From: CAJGBR01 sp045637425
GTDB lineage: Bacteria; Bacteroidota; Bacteroidia; Bacteroidales; Rikenellaceae
Assembly (NCBI GenBank): GCA_045637425.1
Contig: JAZTZL010000033.1
Span: 1 to 12,830 of the forward strand
Direction of reading: 5' to 3'
Length of the DNA: 12,830 nucleotides
Of this stretch, positions 1-7,429 are shown piece by piece; the first letter of the stretch is position 1, and each line of letters starts with the position of its first letter. Made by a program: the position numbers and the translations under genes. Under the pieces are notes generated by a model. The model was not told where the DNA came from. It did no database searches and saw only the letters and a list, made by a program, of their open reading frames with translations.

Positions 1-754
1 GAACATTAAGGTCGCACTGGTCTATTCTGATATTTCCTGCGCTCTGTGGGTAGAGCAGATATTCAGCCAAAACTGCCGAGTTGTAGATTTTGCCGTTGTA
101 TGTTTCTCGGTTGAACGAGATATTTCCGCCTGTATTGTCGATGCGCTGAGTCCAGAACCCGTTGAATGCAGGCAAATTAAAGTTGCGTATATCACTGAGC
201 GATACCCTTGTATAGAGTTTGATAGAAACGATGATGGGCTCACCTCTGTAGACGTTGGTTTTTGATGGCACGAGTCGCAACAATACGTCATCTGTAGCTA
301 TTGTACTACTGCTTGTTCGTTGTGATTGAGATTGTGCATTCGATTGCGATTGCTGACCTGAACGTTGGTTGCTTCCTGATTCGACGATAGCTTCAATTTT
401 GAACTCTTTGGTCTTGTATTTTTTACCGTCTACCTCGATTTCAGCTGACGGAATTGTATACTTACCAACCGAGTCGATTGACACTACATAGATATACGAG
501 TATGAATCCGAACGTTTGCCGTTTATAGTTGATGTACTCTGCGATTGAGACGGTCCTGCCATTACGGTCATTCCGTTAAATTTTGGCGGAATGAACTTAT
601 CCGGTCTGGTGGTATTCGTATTGAATTCTATTCGGAATACCTCACCGACAGCCACTACATCGGGCGTATTGACTACCTCAAAGCGCACCTGTCCCTGAGC
701 AAACAGGCTCATTACAGATGAAAAAAACAATACTAGAAATAATCTCATCGACAT
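1..754 (-). CDS. batD: BatD family protein, N-terminal part (partial, C-terminus off the left edge)
   Basis: BatD proteins are membrane-anchored, largely periplasmic proteins of the Bat (Bacteroides aerotolerance) module, usually encoded beside BatA/BatB/BatE von Willebrand and TPR proteins; their biochemical role is unclear. About 251 residues are visible. They start with a signal peptide (MRLFLVLFFSSVMSLFAQG if the second ATG at 748 is used). Next comes a typical BatD opening, VRFEVVNTPDVVAVGEVFRIEF, then a PPKFNGMTVMAGPSQSQS-type segment and a Ser/Gln-rich linker at about residues 123-147. A second beta-rich segment contains NVYRGEPIIVSIKLYTR and AEYLLYPQSAG. The start is ATG 754 or ATG 748, six bases apart; the second gives a cleaner signal peptide. 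It lies 18 bases after the stop of the OstA-like gene, so it is probably the distal gene of that operon. Family assignment is by recognised sequence pattern; the C-terminal membrane segment cannot be seen. Confidence 0.85.
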   Translation of the reverse strand, partial: MSMRLFLVLFFSSVMSLFAQGQVRFEVVNTPDVVAVGEVFRIEFNTNTTRPDKFIPPKFNGMTVMAGPSQSQSTSTINGKRSDSYSYIYVVSIDSVGKYTIPSAEIEVDGKKYKTKEFKIEAIVESGSNQRSGQQSQSNAQSQSQRTSSSTIATDDVLLRLVPSKTNVYRGEPIIVSIKLYTRVSLSDIRNFNLPAFNGFWTQRIDNTGGNISFNRETYNGKIYNSAVLAEYLLYPQSAGNIRIDQCDLNV

Positions 755-772
755 AATCTATTCTTCTATGAT

Positions 773-2992
773 TTATTCCTCGGCCGGCTGAGCATCGGGT
801 ACTCTGTCCTGCCAACGATTTGTCATTAATAATTGTTCCTTATAGCGATTGATTGCGTTTGTAATCGGGAATTGAGGTTGTTCTATAGCTTCGGCTTCGG
901 TGCGTCTGCTTGGACGGATATCGCGACTAAAGATATCATTTTTGTCTTTCGGACGCTCATCGCCACGCCATTTGAAGTTCTTCATTGTTTGAGGTTGAGT
1001 GTCTGGAATTTTATCCATCGGGAATATCGAATAGACGGGATTTCCAATCCAGACTATTTCGTATATCGCGTTGTTGTCGAAGTCGAATCTGATTTTCGAG
1101 CAGTCTGCCACGAGGAATCCCACTACCTCAGTCATACCCGTAGAGTCGCCCTCTTCGAGATAGTAGTATGTCTGGGCATTGCCATCAACATAGAGCGTCT
1201 TTACATCATTATTTTTGAAGTATGCCTCCATAAATTTGCCGGCAATCTGATTGTACAAAGAGTCATTCACCTGTTCAATCATCATCGGGGCTATGTCGAA
1301 AATCATTTTATCAAGTTGGTTATTCTTTGAGAAAATGTCGATTCGTTCGGCATTGACCTGATTTTCACCGCTCCAGATTACCGGATCCTTGAACATTCTC
1401 ATTGTCGAATCTGTGAAATAACCCACCAGCGAATCGCATCTCGATTGGAAATCAGCACGGTAGGTGCGAACATTGAAATATGCCTTGAATAATCTCACCA
1501 TACTATCGGCTGCTATTGTATCGCTTTTCGGAGCCGATTCTTCCACTACTGATATGATTTCCTCTGTTGCTACTGAGTCGTTTCTCATATGTTCGGGCAA
1601 CACATCGTCTACGGGAATCTGTTTATTTCTCTTTTTTAGCCTGAGGTTTCGTTTTTCCAAGCGTTCTGCTTGTTTTGCAGCGCGTTCCGCAGCCTTGATT
1701 TCTTGTTTAGCCTTACGGATTGCCTCTTTTGCAGCTCGTCTTTCTTGACGGGCAATACGTTTGAGTTCTCGTTTCGACAACGGTTTTTCTACTCGAACCG
1801 TTGTATCTTGCATCGTAGTATCTTGAGCAACAGACTCAATATCGTTAAGTGATTCGTCGGTTTTGTCTTCGATACCCATATCTGAATCCATACCCGAATC
1901 TTCGAACGCACCCTGTTCCATTGCACCTTGAGTCATACTCATTTCGAGCGAGTCAATAAATATGCCGTCTTTGTATTTCACCGTGAACATAAACAGCGTA
2001 TCTGACTTGACAAACAACGTGTCATACTTGAAATATATCGAATCCAACTTAACAGAATCTCTCACTTGACGGCGGTCAACAATCAGCATTGCAGGTTTTT
2101 GAGTCATAAATGCGCCTGACGTCTTACCCCAATAGTATCCCAAATCACCGAACAGCAACGTGTGGTGAGTCGAGTCAAAAATCTGAATATTGCGAGTCAG
2201 TTGTGCCTCCTCCTTGCCCGCGTCATAGAGCATACTATCAGCCCAGATTTCCTGTTCTTTGGTGCAGATATATGAGTTGTTGAAGAAGTCATAGAGATTC
2301 TTGTTGCGGTAGTAGATACCTCGTTGAGCCGACAGATAGTTGCTATCTTTCGACCAGATGTGAGCCTGTGTAAAGAAGTTTGTAATTTGTGTTTCGGTGT
2401 GGTAGGTCATCGAATCGGTAATGATTCGGTAGTCGGGATTCTCCATCTGCACATTACCTTTGAAGGTCAGCACATTCGTATTTGTGTTGTACGTGCCTGA
2501 GCGAGCCTCCATCAGATTGTCTTGTTGAGAAATTGTTGCATTGCCAAAGAAACTTCCGACATTGGTCAATGTGTTGAAACTCAAGTTATAGCAGTACATT
2601 GTTACATCTTTGTCCACCATTTTGATTAGTGGAGCAAAAATTTTTGCTACGTTTGAGATGCCGCTATACTCGGCACTATCCCCGTATATGTAGGTCGTCT
2701 CCTTATTAACAATCACATTACCATAACACTTCATCAGTTTCTCTCCGAAACGAATTGCGCTGTCGCAAGTGATTGTAGCCTGATTGTGTCTGAAAACCAC
2801 ATTACCCACAAGCAGAATAGCCGACGAATCGGCTACCTTAATCGGACGCATTAATTCGGCCTCAAAATCCACCATTGTCTTTTTCGGCGTACTTTTCTGA
2901 AGCTGCTCATCACTTTGGTAGTCAGCCCTTGTTAATCCGAAAATCGAAACCAACAGCAGGGTCAATATCGAGAAGAATCCAACTTTACGCAT
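773..2992 (-). CDS. OstA/LptA-like periplasmic protein (LPS transport related)
   Basis: 739 residues from ATG 2992. An in-frame TTG two codons upstream is less likely because the ATG begins an ideal signal peptide (MRKVGFFSILTLLLVSIFGL, cut near TRA). After it comes a repetitive beta-rich region at about 38-350, with recurring motifs such as LVGNVVFRHNQATITCDSA, YGDSAEYSG, LTFKGNVQM and WADSMLYDAG. These are typical of OstA/LptA beta-jellyroll domains, which bind lipid A or shuttle LPS across the periplasm. An acidic Met/Asp/Glu-rich stretch (about 357-400) and a Lys/Arg/Glu/Ala-rich predicted helix (about 403-458) separate it from a second beta-rich part (about 500-660, including LYVDGNAQTYYY). 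It lacks a clear LptD beta-barrel. Its place beside SurA-type foldases supports a role in outer-membrane biogenesis. The OstA-like family is confident; the exact function is inferred. Confidence 0.85.
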   Translation of the reverse strand: MRKVGFFSILTLLLVSIFGLTRADYQSDEQLQKSTPKKTMVDFEAELMRPIKVADSSAILLVGNVVFRHNQATITCDSAIRFGEKLMKCYGNVIVNKETTYIYGDSAEYSGISNVAKIFAPLIKMVDKDVTMYCYNLSFNTLTNVGSFFGNATISQQDNLMEARSGTYNTNTNVLTFKGNVQMENPDYRIITDSMTYHTETQITNFFTQAHIWSKDSNYLSAQRGIYYRNKNLYDFFNNSYICTKEQEIWADSMLYDAGKEEAQLTRNIQIFDSTHHTLLFGDLGYYWGKTSGAFMTQKPAMLIVDRRQVRDSVKLDSIYFKYDTLFVKSDTLFMFTVKYKDGIFIDSLEMSMTQGAMEQGAFEDSGMDSDMGIEDKTDESLNDIESVAQDTTMQDTTVRVEKPLSKRELKRIARQERRAAKEAIRKAKQEIKAAERAAKQAERLEKRNLRLKKRNKQIPVDDVLPEHMRNDSVATEEIISVVEESAPKSDTIAADSMVRLFKAYFNVRTYRADFQSRCDSLVGYFTDSTMRMFKDPVIWSGENQVNAERIDIFSKNNQLDKMIFDIAPMMIEQVNDSLYNQIAGKFMEAYFKNNDVKTLYVDGNAQTYYYLEEGDSTGMTEVVGFLVADCSKIRFDFDNNAIYEIVWIGNPVYSIFPMDKIPDTQPQTMKNFKWRGDERPKDKNDIFSRDIRPSRRTEAEAIEQPQFPITNAINRYKEQLLMTNRWQDRVPDAQPAEE

Positions 2993-3007
2993 TCCCAATC
3001 TCTTCTA

Positions 3008-4405
3008 TTATTTTTTTACCCAACCTTTGTATTTGTAATCCAAATCTCTGTATTCCGGGTCAATGCGGATATACATAGTCTTGATTTTCTCCTCAACCCA
3101 TTTGTTGAAAGTCCTATTCTTTTTGTCGTTGAGTGCCACCTCTTCAATTCGGAGATAGTCTTCATTCAGGTCTGCGATGTGTTGAGGTATGATTTTATCC
3201 AGACGTATAATCTTTGTCATTGTATTGCCCGAGAGGTCTGTTGTTTCGAACGGAGCCGAAATATCACCTACTTTCAAATCTTTGATAGCATAGTAGTCAT
3301 TGCCCAACTCCTCTTTGAAGAACTTGATTGTCGTAGCCTTTGCATTGTTGATGTGCTGAGCCTTAAGCAGTTCGTGGTTAGACACGCGTCCTCCGTTCAT
3401 CTTAGAGAGTTTATCTTCAGAGAATCTGATAGCAGCCGCAGCAAATGACATACTATCGCATTTTACGAGGTTTGCAATTGAATCCAACAAGACTTTCGAG
3501 CGTTCCATCTCTTCTGTTGTGAAACTCGGTTTCATCAGAATGTGGCGGCAGTGGTACAATTCACCCTTCTTATCAATGAGTTGAATAATGTGGAAACCAT
3601 ACTCTGTTTCAACAACTGAAGAAACCTGTCCTGGTTTGAGCTTAGTCAGTGCCTCTGCGAAAGGTTGAACATATTGGTTCGGGTTTGCCGCTGCAAGTTC
3701 ACCACCATAAGAACTTGTTCCCGGGTCTTCTGAGTATAGGCGTGCCAGCATTGCGAATGTTTCGCCTTTGATGATACGTTCTCGCAACGCCAACAGACGT
3801 TCGCGGGTACGATATTGTGCCTCCTTCAAATCGGGCGGGAACTTGACGATGTGTGAGTAGCAGTACTGTTCGGGAATCATCGGCAACTGGTCTTTGTCGA
3901 GCGTCTTGAAAAAGCGTTCAACTTCCGATGGGGTTACCGTAACCTTTGATTCTACGTCATTTCTCATAGCTTCTGCGTAGAATGAATCCTCATATTGAGC
4001 CTGCAAATCAGACTTAATCAAGAAGATAGGCTTGTTGAACATTGCCTCGAGTTTGCTGATTGAGCCGAGGCGTTCCACCAACTGATTTACACGATTTTCC
4101 ACTTCGCCTGCGATTGCCGACGAGTTTATCTCGAGCGAATCGAGTCGCGCCTGATTGGATAAGAGTTTCTGCATCAGCAACAATTCCATAGCCTCGCTCA
4201 TTGGGTCGCGGTCGGGAGTATATCGCTCCTGTCGTTGCTGAGCCTTGATTTGGTCTACGGTCTGCAGTAAATCTGTATACAGGATTGCCGAGTTACCCAC
4301 TACTGCGATTACTTTGTCTGCGATTACAGTCTCCTGTGCGCACACCGATTTTGACAGCGTCAGCGTTGCCAAAATGCCAGATATCATCAAAAAAAGTCTT
4401 TTCAT
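3008..4405 (-). CDS. SurA/PpiC-type periplasmic peptidylprolyl isomerase with two parvulin domains
   Basis: 465 residues from ATG 4405, which opens a signal peptide (MKRLFLMISGILATLTLSKSVCAQ region, cleaved near residue 24). An upstream in-frame TTG at 4441 would add a Lys-rich stretch before the signal peptide and overlap the previous gene, so I reject it. Residues about 26-170 resemble the SurA N-terminal chaperone domain (DKVIAVVGNSAILYTDLL). Parvulin domain 1 is about 182-282, with YSHIVKFP, LYSEDPGTSSYGGEL and ETEYGFHIIQLIDKKG. Parvulin domain 2 is about 284-405, with CRHILMKP, RFSEDKLSKMNGGRV and LKVGDISAPFET; its last motif (MTKIIRLDKI) is less canonical. Proteins of this kind isomerise prolyl bonds and escort unfolded outer-membrane proteins in the periplasm. 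It begins 13 bases after the lipoprotein gene's stop, and the OstA-like gene follows 15 bases later, so cotranscription is likely. Confidence 0.92.
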   Translation of the reverse strand: MKRLFLMISGILATLTLSKSVCAQETVIADKVIAVVGNSAILYTDLLQTVDQIKAQQRQERYTPDRDPMSEAMELLLMQKLLSNQARLDSLEINSSAIAGEVENRVNQLVERLGSISKLEAMFNKPIFLIKSDLQAQYEDSFYAEAMRNDVESKVTVTPSEVERFFKTLDKDQLPMIPEQYCYSHIVKFPPDLKEAQYRTRERLLALRERIIKGETFAMLARLYSEDPGTSSYGGELAAANPNQYVQPFAEALTKLKPGQVSSVVETEYGFHIIQLIDKKGELYHCRHILMKPSFTTEEMERSKVLLDSIANLVKCDSMSFAAAAIRFSEDKLSKMNGGRVSNHELLKAQHINNAKATTIKFFKEELGNDYYAIKDLKVGDISAPFETTDLSGNTMTKIIRLDKIIPQHIADLNEDYLRIEEVALNDKKNRTFNKWVEEKIKTMYIRIDPEYRDLDYKYKGWVKK

Positions 4406-4418
4406 ATATTTTTCTTTT

Positions 4419-5318
4419 TTATTTTTTCGTCTGTTTGTCAATTGTTTGATTTACAAATATCACACCCTCTTTCATTGCAGCTTGCATAAGACTGTCCTCC
4501 AGAAACTTGAGTTCGTTCTGAGCTCGTTGTCTTATGATCATTTGACGGATTACGCCTTTGACCTGTTCTAAAGGTCTTTTGTTGCCGGCATCGATGAATT
4601 GGTCTACACGCACCAGGTATCTGTAGCGTTTGTCTGATATTTCATAAATGTTATTTTTCCTGCCTGCGAATTCACTGAATGATGTTTTAGCCTCCTCGGG
4701 CAACAAGGTCTTGAGATAAGCCACCTCGGTCCACGAGTCGAAACTTTCCAATAACAAGTTATTCTTGTCTGCCATATCCACCAAATCCAGCCAGTCGGAC
4801 TCTTTTTTCGATTTGAACAGTTCGACGACTTTTTTGCCTTGTCTGAAGTCGGTTGGGAATCTCAAGAAACAATACTTGATAATGGGAGACATCAGCGTAA
4901 ATTCAGAAGTGCTATTGTCGTAGAAGAACTCAACCTGCGAATCGGTTACCGTTGTATCAACGTGGCTGTCGATGTAGAATTGTTCGCTTTGGTGAATCAG
5001 CAGTTGATTGCGGTACTCTTCTACCTGTTTGTCAATTTTATGTGATTTGTTTAATTTGATGTTTTGTGCATATTTCATCTTGAGTTGGTTCTTGACCCAA
5101 GACTCGATAGCGATTGCTTGCAACTTTATGCTATCCTCTTTTGAGATACCCTGAGGATAAATTTCCACTAAATCTTCGATTACTAGGCGTTTGTCACCGA
5201 CCTTTGCGAGGACTCCGGGCAGTTCGCCCTTCTGTGAATCCTGACGCAAACACGAACTTGTGATTGTTGCTACAATCACAGCTGCTATCAGAATATGTGT
5301 GAATCCTCTACTTGTCAT
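4419..5318 (-). CDS. SurA_N-like periplasmic lipoprotein without a parvulin domain
   Basis: 299 residues from ATG 5318. The N-terminus is a lipoprotein-type signal (hydrophobic ILIAAVIVATIT, then SSC with Cys23), although Thr rather than Leu at -3 makes the lipobox imperfect. The rest is predominantly helical and charged. GVLAKVGDKRLVIEDLVEIYP resembles the start of SurA N-terminal domains, and residues about 60-130 (KLQAIAIESWVKNQLKMKYA onward) look like the chaperone helices. I see none of the parvulin signature motifs (no HILxK, SEDP or GFHI), so catalytic isomerase activity is unlikely. It is the promoter-proximal gene of a run with a true parvulin foldase and an OstA-like protein, which suggests a membrane-tethered chaperone or foldase partner. 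Homologues are commonly labelled peptidylprolyl isomerase or hypothetical protein. The chaperone role is inference. Confidence 0.75.
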   Translation of the reverse strand: MTSRGFTHILIAAVIVATITSSCLRQDSQKGELPGVLAKVGDKRLVIEDLVEIYPQGISKEDSIKLQAIAIESWVKNQLKMKYAQNIKLNKSHKIDKQVEEYRNQLLIHQSEQFYIDSHVDTTVTDSQVEFFYDNSTSEFTLMSPIIKYCFLRFPTDFRQGKKVVELFKSKKESDWLDLVDMADKNNLLLESFDSWTEVAYLKTLLPEEAKTSFSEFAGRKNNIYEISDKRYRYLVRVDQFIDAGNKRPLEQVKGVIRQMIIRQRAQNELKFLEDSLMQAAMKEGVIFVNQTIDKQTKK

Positions 5319-5337
5319 AAGATTTCGTAAAAACTTA

Positions 5338-5345
5338 CAAATGTA
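5338..5345 (-). promoter_or_regulatory. Bacteroidota-type -7 box for the lipoprotein-foldase-OstA-batD run
   Basis: Read on the minus strand this is TACATTTG, a perfect match to the TAnnTTTG element of the Bacteroidota primary sigma factor. It lies 19 bases before ATG 5318, which predicts a leader of about 12 bases. The matching -33 TTTG is not evident at the expected distance. It sits in the 54-base gap after the CPBP protease gene, so the envelope genes can start independently of the upstream operon. Confidence 0.55.
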
Positions 5346-5372
5346 CGAATTTAAACGGAATAAATCGCTTAA

Positions 5373-6173
5373 TTATTGTTTTTTTCTCAGTTTTAGTATC
5401 ATTATCAGCAACGAACCTGCTCCCAATAAAACGCTGGCCGCATAAATTGCCCAATAAATTGTGCGGTATCCCTCAAGTATATCGTATAGTGTTGTGTTCG
5501 AACTGCCCAATATTGAGATTGCTGCGAACGAAAATGCGTTATTCAGAGCGTGTACAAAGATTGCTGCGCCCAGCGAACGGGTCTGATTATAGACAAAACC
5601 GAGTACTATGCCACAAGGAATGGCTGTCAATATCTGAATCGGGTTGCCGTGTATCAGTCCGAATGTTACGGAAGCGACGGTAACACCGACCATTGCTCCG
5701 TATTTATTTGTGAGTGAACGTTGTAGTTGTCCTCTGAAAAACCACTCTTCAAGGATTGGGGCTACGATTATTGATAGTAGCGCTCCGTATGAGTTCTGTA
5801 CCAGAACGTCGATGCTTGCGAAGTGCTTATCGGGCAGCATTGATACCAGTGGTTCGAGCGCGATGCCCAACCATACAATGGTGAGAAAACTCCACAACAA
5901 CATCTGAGGTGTGGTCCTGTGGCGAGCGATTGTTCTCAGTGCAGCAGGCTTGCCATTTCGCACGTTGCGATAGATGTAAAATGCTGAAATCGAGAGCAAA
6001 AAACTGCCGATATAGGAGATTGCCGATATCGAATCCTTGTCCATTCCCAATGACCCTCCAACAGTGTACATTGCCATCGAGAAGAGTCCCATTATCACCA
6101 CCAACATTGCGATGAGCGTCAAAATATCCCACCACATTGGAAAAATATTTTTCGGTTTGGTTGTTTCAGACAT
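5373..6173 (-). CDS. CPBP family intramembrane glutamic endopeptidase (CAAX/Abi protease)
   Basis: 266 residues, an integral membrane protein with about seven or eight hydrophobic segments, beginning around residues 15-37 and 50-68. It carries the family's three catalytic motifs: LEEWFFRG (Glu142, Glu143, Arg147), FGLIHG (His175) and FVHALNNAF (His208 with Asn211/212). CPBP proteases use the glutamates and histidines within the membrane; eukaryotic relatives cut prenylated CAAX proteins. Bacterial members are poorly assigned and have been linked to bacteriocin self-immunity, protein secretion or signalling. No bacteriocin-like small gene is visible nearby, so I do not assign an immunity role. 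It starts 27 bases after the queE stop and is probably the last gene of an hpt-queE-CPBP run. All catalytic residues look intact. The family call is firm, the substrate unknown. Confidence 0.9.
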   Translation of the reverse strand: MSETTKPKNIFPMWWDILTLIAMLVVIMGLFSMAMYTVGGSLGMDKDSISAISYIGSFLLSISAFYIYRNVRNGKPAALRTIARHRTTPQMLLWSFLTIVWLGIALEPLVSMLPDKHFASIDVLVQNSYGALLSIIVAPILEEWFFRGQLQRSLTNKYGAMVGVTVASVTFGLIHGNPIQILTAIPCGIVLGFVYNQTRSLGAAIFVHALNNAFSFAAISILGSSNTTLYDILEGYRTIYWAIYAASVLLGAGSLLIMILKLRKKQ

Positions 6174-6200
6174 AACCTAATTGAATATATCTTGATGCAA

Positions 6201-6833
6201 TTATGGGATTCTCATAAACTTGTGAGATTGTAACGATATGTTCCACTTTGGATTGGCCTTTACATATTCGACCATTGTGTGGATTATATCGTTATATCTG
6301 CTCCATTCGGGTTGAAGGTATAATAGGCAACTCTTCTTTACGAATCGTGCATTGTGTTCTGCCCACTCAAAATCTGACTCATCTTGAATAATAACCTTCA
6401 GTTCGTCGGCACGCTGCAGATTCTCCTCCAGTGGTGGTAATTTGCGTTTAGGCGAGAGGCAAATCCAGTCGAACATTCCCGACAAAGGACTTGAACCTGA
6501 GGTCTCGAGAAATATTTCGAGTCCTTCGGCGTGCAGTCGCTCGGTCAGGTAGCCGAGTGGGTAGAGTGCAGGTTCGCCGCCGGTTATGACAATCGAGCGT
6601 GCTGCGAATTCCACGGCACGTCTGACTATCCCGTCTACTTCGATGGGGGGATACATATTGGGATTCCACGTCATCTTTGCGTCACACCAGCTGCAACCAA
6701 CATCACAACCACCCAAACGAATGAAATATGCGGGTTTTCCTGTGTGGCGACCTTCGCCCTGAATGGTGTAAAAATCTTCGACAAGCGGCAACTTGCGGCC
6801 TCCTTCGAGTATGTCTGTATCTTCGAGTCTCAT
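6201..6833 (-). CDS. queE: 7-carboxy-7-deazaguanine synthase (radical SAM)
   Basis: 210 residues. QueE converts 6-carboxy-5,6,7,8-tetrahydropterin to 7-carboxy-7-deazaguanine in the cytoplasm, a radical SAM ring contraction feeding queuosine (or other 7-deazaguanine) synthesis. Visible are the substrate-binding FYTIQGEGRHTGKPAYFIRL (about 21-40), the iron-sulfur cysteine motif CDVGCSWCD (Cys43, Cys47, Cys50, spacing CX3CX2C), ITGGEPALYP (about 83-92) for SAM binding, and ETSG. Length fits the family. The ATG at 6833 overlaps the hpt TAA by one base (TAATG arrangement), which suggests translational coupling. The usual partners queD, queC and queF are not in this window. High confidence from motifs. 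Confidence 0.95.
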   Translation of the reverse strand: MRLEDTDILEGGRKLPLVEDFYTIQGEGRHTGKPAYFIRLGGCDVGCSWCDAKMTWNPNMYPPIEVDGIVRRAVEFAARSIVITGGEPALYPLGYLTERLHAEGLEIFLETSGSSPLSGMFDWICLSPKRKLPPLEENLQRADELKVIIQDESDFEWAEHNARFVKKSCLLYLQPEWSRYNDIIHTMVEYVKANPKWNISLQSHKFMRIP

Positions 6834-7381
6834 TAATCTTCCATTAAAGCATAAATATCAGGTAAATTTCTGCCGAGCCCGTCATAATCGAGTCCGAAAC
6901 CAACGATGAAGTTTCCGGGAATCTCCATTGCATAGTAATCAATCGGAATATTTTTATAGTGATAGGACTCAGGTTTGAACATCATTGTTGCTATCTTTAT
7001 CGAGCGAGGATTTTGTTTTTGCAGCATTTCCCACGCTGCACTTATCGTAGTTCCTGTTTCGACAATGTCTTCAACGATGATTACGTCTCGACCTGTGATA
7101 TCGTGTTCAAGTCCGATGAGTTTCGAGACGCAACCCGTACTTTCTGTTCCTGCGTATGATTGCATTTTGATGAACGATATATCGCAGTCAAACGTCAGTC
7201 GTTGAGATAATTCCGAGCAAAATATATAGGCTCCGTTGAGCATTCCGATTACCATTGGTGGGGTAGGGTTGTCTGCGTAATCTGCATTTATTTTGTCTGC
7301 TAAGAGTTCAATATTCTTAACTATCTCATCTTTGGCAAGTACCTTGTGAAATGTTTTTCCGTGTAGTTTTATGCACTCCAT
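6833..7381 (-). CDS. hpt: Hypoxanthine phosphoribosyltransferase
   Basis: 182 residues, normal for bacterial HPT. The enzyme salvages hypoxanthine (and often guanine) with PRPP to give IMP or GMP in the cytoplasm. Motifs: VIGMLNGAYIF (about 44-54, pyrophosphate-binding loop), FIKMQSYAGTESTG (about 70-83, the flexible active-site loop), the PRPP-binding VEDIVETGTT (about 103-112) and VGFGLDYDGLGRNLPDIYAL (about 160-179), which holds the purine and magnesium. In the PRPP motif the residue that is Asp in the well-studied EDIIDTG enzymes (proposed general base) is Glu108, a conservative change. ATG 7381 is 31 bases from a -7 box shared with purE. It heads the hpt-queE-CPBP run. Confidence 0.95.
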   Translation of the reverse strand: MECIKLHGKTFHKVLAKDEIVKNIELLADKINADYADNPTPPMVIGMLNGAYIFCSELSQRLTFDCDISFIKMQSYAGTESTGCVSKLIGLEHDITGRDVIIVEDIVETGTTISAAWEMLQKQNPRSIKIATMMFKPESYHYKNIPIDYYAMEIPGNFIVGFGLDYDGLGRNLPDIYALMED

Positions 7382-7404
7382 ATACAGTGTTCAAAAAAAA
7401 TATT

Positions 7405-7420
7405 TACCTTTGCAAAGGTA
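7405..7420. promoter_or_regulatory. Palindromic divergent promoter core for hpt and purE
   Basis: The 16 bases TACCTTTGCAAAGGTA form a perfect palindrome. Each half is a TAnnTTTG -7 box: 7405-7412 reading toward purE on plus, 7413-7420 reading toward hpt on minus. The boxes abut, so RNA polymerase probably cannot occupy both at once. The predicted leaders are about 10-12 bases to purE ATG 7430 and about 25 bases to hpt ATG 7381. No convincing -33 TTTG is visible on either side. The palindrome could also be an operator for a dimeric regulator; the sequence alone cannot separate these. Confidence 0.6.
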
Positions 7421-7429
7421 AACAAAATT

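Noticed and set aside
1464..1852. Plus-strand open frames opposite the OstA-like gene
   Set aside because: They are antisense shadows of the low-complexity charged segment (Leu/Ser/Phe-rich because the sense strand is Lys/Glu/Arg/Ala-rich) and have no family resemblance.
4406..4441. Upstream TTG start for the parvulin foldase
   Set aside because: It would place a Lys-rich extension before a good signal peptide and overlap the end of the lipoprotein gene; ATG 4405 fits better.
5373..6173. CPBP protease as part of a phage-defence or bacteriocin-immunity system
   Set aside because: No bacteriocin-like small gene, toxin or defence partner lies nearby; the neighbours are housekeeping genes, so the Abi label alone is not evidence.
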